Below are positions 1-7,563 of a stretch of 21,351 nt of DNA, one piece after another. Made by a program: the position numbers and the translations under genes. Source of the DNA: UBA4660 sp034408895 (lineage in GTDB: Bacteria; Bacteroidota; Bacteroidia; Flavobacteriales_D; Sanyastnellaceae); NCBI GenBank assembly GCA_034408895.1, contig JAWXCI010000022.1:1-21351 (forward strand), read 5' to 3'. The notes under the pieces are model-generated. The model was not told where the DNA came from. It saw only the letters and a program-made list of their open reading frames with translations, and ran no database searches. Every line of letters begins with the position of its first letter. Position 1 is the first letter of the stretch.

Positions 1-1
1 A

Positions 2-280
2 ATAAATGATGGAACCAATACACAATCCACCTTCTCCGTTAATGCAACAAACGGTGCCGCAACATCTGGTTCACCCATCAATGGTGGCAATCCCGACTTC
101 GGACACTACGATCTTGATCTAACGGCAAATGATGCAGGCACAGGTGGTGGCTCTTATACCATGACACAGTTTCATCCAATCGTTTATACACCCGGAAGCC
201 GCACAGCGTTTGTGATTGCACCGCGCAGGGTTGTGGTTGGTCAAACCATCAGCATACAGGCGGAAGGTTTCGACAAGTAG
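2..280 (+). CDS. C-terminal part of a secreted beta-helix protein (partial, 5' end outside window)
   Basis: The reading frame is open from the left edge to TAG at 278-280 and encodes 92 residues. These align with the C-termini of the next two genes: an NDGTN motif, then SGSPINGGNPD, D-L-D-L-T-x-N-D-A, a Gly-rich turn, and the closing stretch IAPRRVVVGQTISIQAEGFDK. It is therefore the third member of a tandem paralogue family, and its N-terminus lies outside the window. The D-L-T-x-N-D-A-G-x-x-G-G pattern resembles the final coil of right-handed parallel beta-helix proteins of Bacteroidota (family knowledge). No T9SS type A domain follows. Function unknown; a role as a surface or secreted polysaccharide-associated protein is inference only. 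Confidence 0.85.
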   Translation: MNDGTNTQSTFSVNATNGAATSGSPINGGNPDFGHYDLDLTANDAGTGGGSYTMTQFHPIVYTPGSRTAFVIAPRRVVVGQTISIQAEGFDK

Positions 281-317
281 TGTGTCCTGTTCATTACGTG
301 TTTTACCGTATAGTTCA

Positions 318-346
318 AGGGGTTGACCTGCTCAACCTTTGTTTCA
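318..346 (+). terminator. Possible weak hairpin between beta-helix genes
   Basis: GGTTGA at 321-326 pairs with TCAACC at 332-337 around a 5-nt loop. Two G-U pairs and one A-U pair extend it outward, and a T-rich stretch follows. The stem is short and the T-run is interrupted, so this could be a weak terminator or chance. Confidence 0.3.
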
Positions 347-367
347 TAAATTTTAACCTCAGAGCAA

Positions 368-1633
368 ATGAAAAACCTAATTTTTACACTGCTGCTCTTC
401 GCAGCAATGCACGACTCAGTGCTGGCTACCGACCGCCTTGTGGTGCAAGGTGGTGCAGGTGGTGCTTATGCCAACATCATAGACGCAATGAATGCGGCTG
501 TGAGTGGCGACCGCATTCTTATCACACCCAAAGCGGGCGGTGCTACATGGAATGAAAACATTACCATGACGGCAGGCCCCAACAACGCCAAATCGTTGCA
601 GTTTCTTTCAGCCACACAAGGTGCTTATTGGAAGTTGAATGGAAGTATTTCCATTACTCCCGCAGCAGTGGGCCAGTACCTTACCGTGATGGGTTGCCAG
701 ATTATAGCGGGCAACATCACGTCAGGTGCAAGTGCCCCAACAGGCGCTCGTTGCAAAGTGACCGTTATGGGTTGCAAAATGGACAACGGCTTTATCAACT
801 TCGACAACAACTATTATGACCTGAACATCGCTGGCGATTCGCTCATGAATGGGTACGTGTACCTGCGCTACGGAAAAGTGATGGGAAATTTTATTGACGC
901 TGGTGCCCTCTGTGCTCATGGCGTTCATATCGGCGCTGATGCCGTAGCCACGAATGATGTGCTGCACATCGTTGGTAATAAAATAGATGCTTCATCAAAT
1001 GCATGCACCAACTATGGTATCCGCTGGCTTTCCACTTCACATTTTTACAACATTTCAAACAACTATGTAAAACAAAATGCGACCAGCCAGAATGCAATTT
1101 ATGTGGATGGCAGCAAAACTTCAACCGCTGCTAAAAACAAGATGATGAACAACACTACCGTGCTGATCAACAATGGAAATCTTGGAATATATGTGGCCTC
1201 CTTTGGTAGTTACCACCAGGTGTTTGGCAACGTGGTTTACAACATTGCCGGAACAGGTGGTTATGGTTTGGGAGCTTCAAGCAACTCTATCTTATTTGAA
1301 GCCAGCTACAATTATGTAACGACTGCCAATGCTACAAATGGATTCTACCAATTCACCAATGACGGCACCAACGTGAACAACATTGTATTCACTTACGATG
1401 CTTCAACCGGTGAAGTGCTTACCGGTTTACCGATCAATGGCGGACATCCCGATTTGCAGTTCAACGACATTAATCTTACACGTAATGATGCGGGCTGCTT
1501 CGGTGGCTCATGGTCGCGCGAAAATTTTCTTGGTGGAAACATGACGTCCACGCAAGTCACCTTCTTTGATGCACCTACACGCATACTTACAGGCAACACC
1601 ATTAATATTAACGGAGAAGGATTCGATAAATAG
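368..1633 (+). CDS. Secreted right-handed beta-helix repeat protein, paralogue 2
   Basis: The 421-residue product starts at ATG 368 with a clear Sec signal peptide (MKNLIFTLLLFAAMHDSVLA, cleavage probably before TDR). The mature part opens with V-x-G-G-x-G-G-x-Y-A-N-I-x-D-A-M-N-A-A-x-S-G-D-R-I-L-I, the usual opening of pectate-lyase-like parallel beta-helix proteins, which then show Asn/Gly-rich short strands. Near the end it has PINGGHPD, D-I-N-L-T-R-N-D-A-G-C-F-G-G and the terminal tail shared with its neighbours (ILTGNTININGEGFDK). It is homologous over its full length to the 413-residue protein downstream. No catalytic residues can be assigned, and no T9SS type A domain is visible, so the export route past the outer membrane is unclear. 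Alternatives are an adhesin, carbohydrate-binding protein or lyase. Confidence 0.85.
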   Translation: MKNLIFTLLLFAAMHDSVLATDRLVVQGGAGGAYANIIDAMNAAVSGDRILITPKAGGATWNENITMTAGPNNAKSLQFLSATQGAYWKLNGSISITPAAVGQYLTVMGCQIIAGNITSGASAPTGARCKVTVMGCKMDNGFINFDNNYYDLNIAGDSLMNGYVYLRYGKVMGNFIDAGALCAHGVHIGADAVATNDVLHIVGNKIDASSNACTNYGIRWLSTSHFYNISNNYVKQNATSQNAIYVDGSKTSTAAKNKMMNNTTVLINNGNLGIYVASFGSYHQVFGNVVYNIAGTGGYGLGASSNSILFEASYNYVTTANATNGFYQFTNDGTNVNNIVFTYDASTGEVLTGLPINGGHPDLQFNDINLTRNDAGCFGGSWSRENFLGGNMTSTQVTFFDAPTRILTGNTININGEGFDK

Positions 1634-1638
1634 TTCTT

Positions 1639-1713
1639 GTCTTGAGCCACGGGTATTGAGTCTTGGGCTATTAGTCTATCACTCATGTTCCACTGCTCAA
1701 GACCCAAGACTCA
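1639..1713. repeat. Inverted-repeat spacer between beta-helix paralogues
   Basis: TGAGTCTTGGG (1657-1667) is a perfect 11-nt inverted repeat of CCCAAGACTCA (1703-1713), with a 35-nt loop. A second, overlapping pair is GTCTTGAG (1639-1646) with CTCAAGAC (1696-1703). The words are variants of TTGAG/CTCAA, as in the next spacer at 3009-3064. It may form an RNA hairpin that limits read-through or protects an mRNA end, but no T-run follows, so it is not a typical intrinsic terminator. Confidence 0.65.
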
Positions 1714-1749
1714 CGACCTAATTCCAAATAACAAAAAAATAAAACAACA

Positions 1750-2991
1750 ATGAAAAACATAGTCACAACCATAATAGCGACCCTCTTCATCACCACTTCA
1801 CTCTTTGCAACCGACCGCATCGTAGCTGAAGGTGGACAGGGCGGAACATTCGCATCTATCAATGATGCCATCACTGCTGCTGTAAGTGGCGACAGGATAT
1901 TGATTTATCCGAAAGCAAACGGAGCACAATACAGCGAAGACATTACCGTCACGAACAAATCATTGCAATTGCTTTCAGCGACTGAAGGTACTTTGTGGAA
2001 ACTTAATGGCTCTATTGTATTCAACCCGGCTTCCACAGGTATGGAACTGGTAATCCACCAGGCGCATCTTATCAACGGCAACATGAGTACTGGTATCAAC
2101 GCGCCCACCGGCACGCGCTGCAAAATCACAGTGCTGGGCTGTCTTCTGACTGACGGATTCATCAATTTCGCCACGAACTACTTCGACTGTGTGATTGAAA
2201 ACAACACGTTGCTCAACGGCTACATTCAAATGAAGTTTGGGAGGATTGTTGGAAATTCCATTACCTGCGCTACTGGCAATCATAACATCATCATTCAACA
2301 TGATGCAGTGGCTACTAATGATTTGAACTATGTGGTTGGTAATTACATTAACATGACCAATACCAACTTCGGTTATGCGATTGGCGGAATCTATCAGAAC
2401 AATTCTAACCAGTATTACTACATCGCGAACAACTTCATTGACACCGATGCGTTGAACAACAACCCCGTTTATGTAGTCACTTCAAAAACCGGTAGCGGCA
2501 AAAACTACATCCAGAACAATTCAGTTTATCACAACGGCAGCAATAATTCCTGGGCAGTTTATGTCAGCTCCACCAATTCAATCACTGAAGTGTTCAACAA
2601 CTTTGTACATACCGGTGGCTTTGCGGTCTATGCATTTTACGGATTGAATTCTGTGAATTCAATTTTCGGTTACAACTACACGAATCTTAGCGGAGCGAAT
2701 GCGTTCAATGCTATGGTCAATGACGGAACAAACGTTAGCGGAGCAACATTCACTATTGATACCGCAACAGGTGAAGTACTCACCGGTTCACCCATTGATG
2801 GTGGTTCACCGGACAACGCTTATCTCGATTTGGATTTGACGCGCAACGATGCTGATTGTTTCGGAGGTTCCTATTCACGTGCGAATTTCATCAATACACC
2901 AACAGGTGCTATTACCACTTTCATGATTGCTCCGCGAAGGGTCCTTTCAGGTCAGACGATAAACATTAGTGCAGATGGGTATGATAGATAG
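1750..2991 (+). CDS. Secreted right-handed beta-helix repeat protein, paralogue 3
   Basis: The 413-residue product starts at ATG 1750, preceded by an A-rich leader rather than a Shine-Dalgarno site. Its signal peptide MKNIVTTIIATLFITTSLFA ends just before TDR, at the same place as in the upstream paralogue. Shared blocks are the opening V-A-E-G-G-x-G-G-T-F-A-S-I-x-D-A, the central P-T-G-T-R-C-K-I-T-V-L-G-C, the N-D-G-T-N-V block, SPIDGGSPD, L-D-L-T-R-N-D-A-D-C-F-G-G-S-Y-S-R, and the terminal APRRVLSGQTINISADGYDR. The fold is inferred to be a parallel beta-helix. The two complete copies keep conserved Cys residues, compatible with a disulphide in an exported protein. The gene is the third of three tandem homologues and directly precedes the large mosaic protein; possibly co-transcribed. 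Enzymatic activity cannot be assigned. Confidence 0.85.
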   Translation: MKNIVTTIIATLFITTSLFATDRIVAEGGQGGTFASINDAITAAVSGDRILIYPKANGAQYSEDITVTNKSLQLLSATEGTLWKLNGSIVFNPASTGMELVIHQAHLINGNMSTGINAPTGTRCKITVLGCLLTDGFINFATNYFDCVIENNTLLNGYIQMKFGRIVGNSITCATGNHNIIIQHDAVATNDLNYVVGNYINMTNTNFGYAIGGIYQNNSNQYYYIANNFIDTDALNNNPVYVVTSKTGSGKNYIQNNSVYHNGSNNSWAVYVSSTNSITEVFNNFVHTGGFAVYAFYGLNSVNSIFGYNYTNLSGANAFNAMVNDGTNVSGATFTIDTATGEVLTGSPIDGGSPDNAYLDLDLTRNDADCFGGSYSRANFINTPTGAITTFMIAPRRVLSGQTINISADGYDR

Positions 2992-3008
2992 TATTGAGTT
3001 TTGAGCGA

Positions 3009-3064
3009 TGAGTATTGAGATATGAGGACGTAAGACACAGGCCTTTCTCAGTACCCAATACTCA
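3009..3064. repeat. Inverted TTGAG-type words in spacer before the mosaic surface protein
   Basis: TGAGTATTG (3009-3017) pairs perfectly with CAATACTCA (3056-3064). Further TATTGAG and TTTTGAG words lie at 2992-3025, and ACAATACC lies at 3069-3076. The architecture parallels the spacer at 1639-1713 although the sequences differ, suggesting a related, diverging family of hairpin spacers. It is followed by an A-rich leader immediately before the ATG at 3094. Confidence 0.55.
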
Positions 3065-3093
3065 CTACACAATACCAAATAAAAAAAAACAAA

Positions 3094-6000
3094 ATGAATC
3101 TAACAAAACATATACAATCCGTTTTCACCGCAGTGCTTTTGTCGCTGTCGCTGGTAAGCTTTTCACAGGTTTACTATGTAGGCGCAGGCGAGTACTTCGT
3201 GGACACTGACCCCGGAGTTGGCTTGGCCACTCCCCTAAGTGCAACGGATGGTTCGTTCAATGATGTGTGGGAAAAAGTGCAGGCCACTGTTGCTTCACAA
3301 CCCGCAGGACTTCATACCATCGGCATTCGTTTGCAGGATGGAAATGGAAACTGGGGCAACACATTTACACGAGCCATTTCGGTTGAAAACCTGCTCACTG
3401 CCCGTGATGTAAAAATCACCGCAGGCGAGTTTTTTATTGATACCGACCCTGGCGAAGGCAGCGGCACACCGCTCCTTGCTTTCGATGGCAACTTCAATGA
3501 TGCATTCGAAACTGCTCTATTAAATACGATTGCTGTTTCTGTGGGACTTCACACTCTCAATGTTCGTGTAGTTGGTTTGGATGGAGCCTGGAGCAATGTT
3601 TTCTCCAGAACCATTTCTGTAGAAAATATTCTGACAGCACGCGACATCAAAATCACTGAGGCAGAATTTTTCATTGATACCGACCCCGGTGAAGGCAATG
3701 CAACTGCAATGCTCGCATTCGATGGAAATTTCAATGATGCTTTTGAAGTAGTTGCACAAAGTGGTGTTGCGGTTTCTGTCGGACTGCACACCTTGAACAT
3801 TCGTGTTCTTGGTTTTGATGGTGCATGGAGTAATGTTTTCACACGCGTGATTACAGTCGAAAATCTTTTGACTGCGCGCGATGTGAAAATTACAGGTGCA
3901 GAATATTTCTGGGATACTGACCCCGGTCAGGGAAGTGGAATTGCAATGATTGCATTCGATGGAAACTTCAACAATGCATTTGAGCAAGCAAGCACAAATG
4001 CTATCGCTACTCCATCAGTCGGAAATCATACGCTGGGAATTCGCACTATAGGTTTGGATGGAACATGGTCCAATGTGTTCACGACAATCGTTGCTGTAGA
4101 AAATCTTCTCACCGTTCGTAATGTAAAAATTACAGGCGCAGAATATTTCTGGGATACTGACCCGGGACAGGGCAGTGGAATTGCAATGATTGCTTTTGAT
4201 GGCAATTACAACAACGCATTCGAACAAGCCATCGTAAATGCTATCGCTACTCCATCAGTAGGAAATCATACGATTGGAATCCGCACCATCGGTTTGGACG
4301 GAACATGGTCTAACGTTTTTACTACAATTGTTGCAGTAGAAAACCTTCTCACTGCTCGTGATGTGAAAATCACACAGGGAGAATTTTTCTGGGACACTGA
4401 CCCCGGACAAGGAGGTGGAATTGTAATGATTGCATTTGACGGAAACTTCAACAATGCATTCGAGCAGGTTGTTTCAAACTCAGTTTCCTCTCCCGGCAAC
4501 GGCACACACAAATTGTTTGTGCGTACCCGCGGACTTGATGGAACATGGAGCAATACTTTTTCAACAATCGTTGTGATTGAAAATCCACTGACCGTTCGCG
4601 ATGTGAGAATCACACAAGCGGAATTTTTCTTCGACACCGACCCCGGTGAAGGAAGTGGAAATCCTCTCCTTGCTTTTGATGGCAACTTCAACAATGCATT
4701 TGAAAAAGTGTCTGCCAATACCAACTCTGCATTGGTGGATGTGGGTGCGCATGTACTCAATGTTCGTCACCTCGGGTTAGATGGCGATTGGAGCAACACC
4801 ATGCAATCAGTCATTTACATTGACCCATGCCTTACTTCACCGGTTGTAACAACAACTCCAAATGGAACCATTTCAATTTGCCCTGAAGACAGTTTGTTGC
4901 TCACAGCAACTGCTGGTTTGGTGAGTTACCAATGGTTCAGCGGACTCAATCAGGTTGGAAGCGCTCAAACACTTTATGTGGACGATGCAGCATTCTATCG
5001 TGTTATTGGATTCGACAATGATGGATGTCCCGGTACATCGCCCAATGTGCAGATTCTTGAATATGCTGTTCCGAACAATACTATTTCTGTTGCCGGTTCA
5101 CTTTCATTCTGCACAGGTGGAAGTGTGTCACTTACTGCGAGTGGTGGATTCGCAAATTACTTGTGGAGTAATGGCGCAACAACTCAGGGCATTGTAGTAA
5201 CAACAGCCGGAAGCTATTCATGCGTTGCAACAACAGGCGGTGGATGCCAGCGCACATCAAACACTGTAGTTGTTACAGTTTATTCCGCACCGCCTGCACC
5301 CGTTATCACTCCATCATCGGCAGTGATTTGTATCGGTGGTGATGTAACACTCACATCAAATTACGCAACTAACATTTTGTGGAATACGGGCGCGACAACT
5401 CAAAGCATTCTTGTAACCAACGGAAATTATTCTGTCACGTACACTGATGGCAGTGGCTGTTCTTCTATCGGATATGCAACTGTTGCATTGAGTGATGCAA
5501 TTGCTTCCATCCAGGCAAGTGCAATTGAAGTGTGGATGCCTTCAAGCAACATCAACTTCACTTCCAACACCGTTGGAACCATCACATCATACCTCTGGGA
5601 TTTTGATGATGGCAACACGTCAACTTCGAATTACCCATCGCACACCTACACCGTGAGCGGCAACTACACGGTTACACTTTCTGTGGATGACAGTAATGGG
5701 TGCACAACGTTTGAAACGTATCCATTTACCGTTACAGTTTGGGAAGTTTTCCCGACTGATGATGTGAGCCTGCCTACCAATTCATACATCTTTGGTGCAA
5801 CATGGCTTTCGCCACTGATTGGGTATGTCACTTTGCCTAACGGACAATTGTGTTACACCACAGATGGTGGACTTACATGGGTTCCAGTGGTTGGTTGTGG
5901 TGGTGATGACATTCAGGGAATCACGTACGTGGGTGACGCAAACAATTATTGCCTCTACACTTTTGGCAACAATGGTTCGGTTTACGAATCGTGCAACGGT

Positions 6001-7227
6001 GGTGCTTTCTTACCTATAAGCCCGGGTGGGTTGCCAGGCGGCACCAATTTCTATGGTGGATTCTGGAGTGGTGGCTACGGATATTTCTTCGGAAGCAACA
6101 ACACCATTTGCTACTACTACAACGGAACATGGTATTCCATCAATCCATCGGGTGCGCCAGGTGGAACAACGTGGTACGGTGGCTGGAGTTGGGGCGGATA
6201 TTTATTCGCTTACGGTAGCGGTGGAATAATTTGTTACTACTACAACGGCTCGTGGTATCCAGCAGGCGGTGCAGGTGGCGGTGGCGGATGGAATTTTTAT
6301 GGCGGATATTATTCCGGTGCCAGCAACTGTGCATTCGCAGTGGGAAGTGGCGGAGTGGTGTGCGTGAGTTACGATGGTGGACTTACATGGTCTCCTGTCA
6401 ATACAGGATTTCCATACACATGGTACGACTGCTTTATCAGCGGAAGCACCGTGATACTGGTTGGCGAAGACGGAGCAATTTGCATAAGCACCGATGGTGG
6501 ATTGACATGGACGCTTTATTCAATTGGAAGCAATCATACTTGCACAGGAATTTCGGTGAACGGATGTCTTGCTTACATCACAACAGATGATGGCGGGGTT
6601 TATCAGTTTCCATTGGACATAACCATTGAAGCGCCAGTTATAGAATCCGATGCAACAGAAGTGTGCCCAGGCAGTCCTGTTCTGCTAAAGATCCAAAATC
6701 CACGATTCGGAAGCGAGTTTATCTGGAGCAATGGTGCAACAGGTGCGTCAACACTCATCAATGCATCAGGTATTTATTACGTAACCGAATACCAACAGTG
6801 TGACACGATGAATTCCAATTCGATTGGCATTACTGCGGTGACAGGCGACACCTACTATCGCGACTTTGATAACGATGACTATGGTGATGCTAATGTCACC
6901 CAAATTTCATGTTCAGGAACTCCTTTGGGATATGTGACAAATGATGATGATTGTGATGACAGCAACAATGAAGTGTTTCCCGGAGCATCGGGTACCGGAG
7001 ATGGTGTTGACAACAACTGCAACGGTGCCGTTCAAGGCGATGAAATTTATTGCCCCTACGATCTGAACAACGACAACATTGTGAACACTTCCGACCTGTT
7101 GCTGCTCATGGGATACTTCGGTGTGACTTGCCAGCCAGGCTGTCCGGGAGATTTCACGAACGATGGTGGAATCAATGTCTCCGACCTTCTTGTGTTCATG
7201 GGAGCATTTGGAACAACCTGCAACTAG
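3094..7227 (+). CDS. Giant modular surface protein: DTDPG repeats, Ig/PKD, Asp-boxes, MopE-like and dockerin-like tail
   Basis: The 1377-residue product starts at ATG 3094 with a signal peptide of about 25 residues ending SLSLVSFSQ. Residues 33-575 are seven tandem repeats of 79 (first three) or 80 residues, each with D-T-D-P-G, F-D-G-N-F/Y-N-D/N-A-F-E, G-x-H-x-L-x-x-R and W-S-N-x-F. Residues about 580-800 are Ig-like modules with L-W-S-N-G-A-T-T-Q, and a PKD domain (Y-L-W-D-F-D-D-G-N) lies near 833. Three Asp-boxes (S/T-x-D-G-G-L-T-W) lie at about 922, 1093 and 1133, separated by a Gly/Tyr/Trp-rich part. Residues 1253-1313 resemble the MopE metal-binding motif (D-C-D-D ... P-G-A ... G-V-D-N-N-C-N-G). 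Residues 1320-1377 form two dockerin-like calcium loops ending at the stop. Inferred role: adhesion or scaffold on the cell surface. No catalytic domain is recognised. Confidence 0.9.
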   Translation: MNLTKHIQSVFTAVLLSLSLVSFSQVYYVGAGEYFVDTDPGVGLATPLSATDGSFNDVWEKVQATVASQPAGLHTIGIRLQDGNGNWGNTFTRAISVENLLTARDVKITAGEFFIDTDPGEGSGTPLLAFDGNFNDAFETALLNTIAVSVGLHTLNVRVVGLDGAWSNVFSRTISVENILTARDIKITEAEFFIDTDPGEGNATAMLAFDGNFNDAFEVVAQSGVAVSVGLHTLNIRVLGFDGAWSNVFTRVITVENLLTARDVKITGAEYFWDTDPGQGSGIAMIAFDGNFNNAFEQASTNAIATPSVGNHTLGIRTIGLDGTWSNVFTTIVAVENLLTVRNVKITGAEYFWDTDPGQGSGIAMIAFDGNYNNAFEQAIVNAIATPSVGNHTIGIRTIGLDGTWSNVFTTIVAVENLLTARDVKITQGEFFWDTDPGQGGGIVMIAFDGNFNNAFEQVVSNSVSSPGNGTHKLFVRTRGLDGTWSNTFSTIVVIENPLTVRDVRITQAEFFFDTDPGEGSGNPLLAFDGNFNNAFEKVSANTNSALVDVGAHVLNVRHLGLDGDWSNTMQSVIYIDPCLTSPVVTTTPNGTISICPEDSLLLTATAGLVSYQWFSGLNQVGSAQTLYVDDAAFYRVIGFDNDGCPGTSPNVQILEYAVPNNTISVAGSLSFCTGGSVSLTASGGFANYLWSNGATTQGIVVTTAGSYSCVATTGGGCQRTSNTVVVTVYSAPPAPVITPSSAVICIGGDVTLTSNYATNILWNTGATTQSILVTNGNYSVTYTDGSGCSSIGYATVALSDAIASIQASAIEVWMPSSNINFTSNTVGTITSYLWDFDDGNTSTSNYPSHTYTVSGNYTVTLSVDDSNGCTTFETYPFTVTVWEVFPTDDVSLPTNSYIFGATWLSPLIGYVTLPNGQLCYTTDGGLTWVPVVGCGGDDIQGITYVGDANNYCLYTFGNNGSVYESCNGGAFLPISPGGLPGGTNFYGGFWSGGYGYFFGSNNTICYYYNGTWYSINPSGAPGGTTWYGGWSWGGYLFAYGSGGIICYYYNGSWYPAGGAGGGGGWNFYGGYYSGASNCAFAVGSGGVVCVSYDGGLTWSPVNTGFPYTWYDCFISGSTVILVGEDGAICISTDGGLTWTLYSIGSNHTCTGISVNGCLAYITTDDGGVYQFPLDITIEAPVIESDATEVCPGSPVLLKIQNPRFGSEFIWSNGATGASTLINASGIYYVTEYQQCDTMNSNSIGITAVTGDTYYRDFDNDDYGDANVTQISCSGTPLGYVTNDDDCDDSNNEVFPGASGTGDGVDNNCNGAVQGDEIYCPYDLNNDNIVNTSDLLLLMGYFGVTCQPGCPGDFTNDGGINVSDLLVFMGAFGTTCN
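3190..4822 (+). repeat. Seven tandem coding repeats, 237 or 240 bp each
   Basis: Repeat starts are at 3190, 3427, 3664, 3901, 4141, 4381 and 4621, giving three spacings of 237 bp and then three of 240 bp. Units 4 and 5 are nearly identical in protein (through I-A-M-I-A-F-D-G-N and I-G-L-D-G-T-W-S-N-V-F-T-T) but differ at many synonymous sites, so the similarity is held by selection rather than very recent copying. Such DTDPG units are, as I recall, common in Bacteroidota surface proteins; their ligand is unknown to me. Confidence 0.9.
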
Positions 7228-7248
7228 TTCAACTTAACCAATAATAAG

Positions 7249-7287
7249 AAACGCCCCGTCCCGGATTTTTTCGGGATGGGGCGTTTT
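7249..7287 (+). terminator. Strong intrinsic terminator after the mosaic protein gene
   Basis: A 15-bp stem pairs 7249-7263 (AAACGCCCCGTCCCG) with 7272-7286 (CGGGATGGGGCGTTT), with one G-U pair and an 8-nt T-rich loop. T residues on the right and A residues on the left could make it work in both directions. It lies 22 bp after the stop codon. Confidence 0.9.
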
Positions 7288-7298
7288 AGTTTTGCAGT

Positions 7299-7429
7299 GG
7301 ATTGATGAACAAAGTCTATTGGATTGATGCAACAAGTCCATTGGGTTGGTGAACAAAGTCTTTGGGATTGATGAACAAAGTTTATTGGATTGATGAACAA
7401 AACTATTGGATTGATAAGCCAAGACTATG
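7299..7429. repeat. 22-bp tandem repeat array, six imperfect units
   Basis: Unit starts are at 7299, 7321, 7343, 7365, 7387 and 7408. The consensus is GGATTGATGAACAAAGTCTA plus TT; the fifth unit is 21 bp and the last is more degenerate. The unit length is not a multiple of three and frames close within it, so it is not a coding repeat. Units are contiguous with no spacers, so it is not a CRISPR array. Confidence 0.85.
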
Positions 7430-7563
7430 GGATTAGACAGGCAATCGCATTTGAAGGAAGCAGAGCTAGCCATAAAATGGTGTATCACCTCTATGGGTTA
7501 ACACTGGAAGAAGCACGCGCGGTGCACAGCACGGTGGGGGAAGAGGAGTGGAAAATTGTCTGA
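7393..7563 (+). pseudogene. Vestigial ORF resembling the C-terminus of a restriction-modification DNA methylase
   Basis: The frame from ATG 7393 to TGA 7561-7563 encodes 56 residues. Its start lies inside the 22-bp repeat array and its stop inside the left inverted repeat at 7555-7581. The second half reads S-H-K-M-V-Y-H-L-Y-G-L-T-L-E-E-A-R-A-V. This resembles the conserved C-terminal L-V-Y-x-L-Y-G-L-T-x-E-E tail of Eco57I/TaqI-type restriction-modification methylases, as I recall that family. Nothing upstream encodes the catalytic domain. I read it as the last surviving piece of such a gene; it could also be a chance ORF. Confidence 0.45.

Noticed and set aside
3520..3987. 155-codon ORF on the - strand inside the mosaic protein gene
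   Set aside because: It is a frame opposite the DTDPG coding repeats, repeats with the same period, and has no start context or family resemblance.
7234..7488. 84-codon - strand ORF with repeated H-Q-S-N and S-S-I segments
   Set aside because: It is produced by the 22-bp tandem array and runs through the terminator. The unit length is not a multiple of three, so the apparent repeats change frame.
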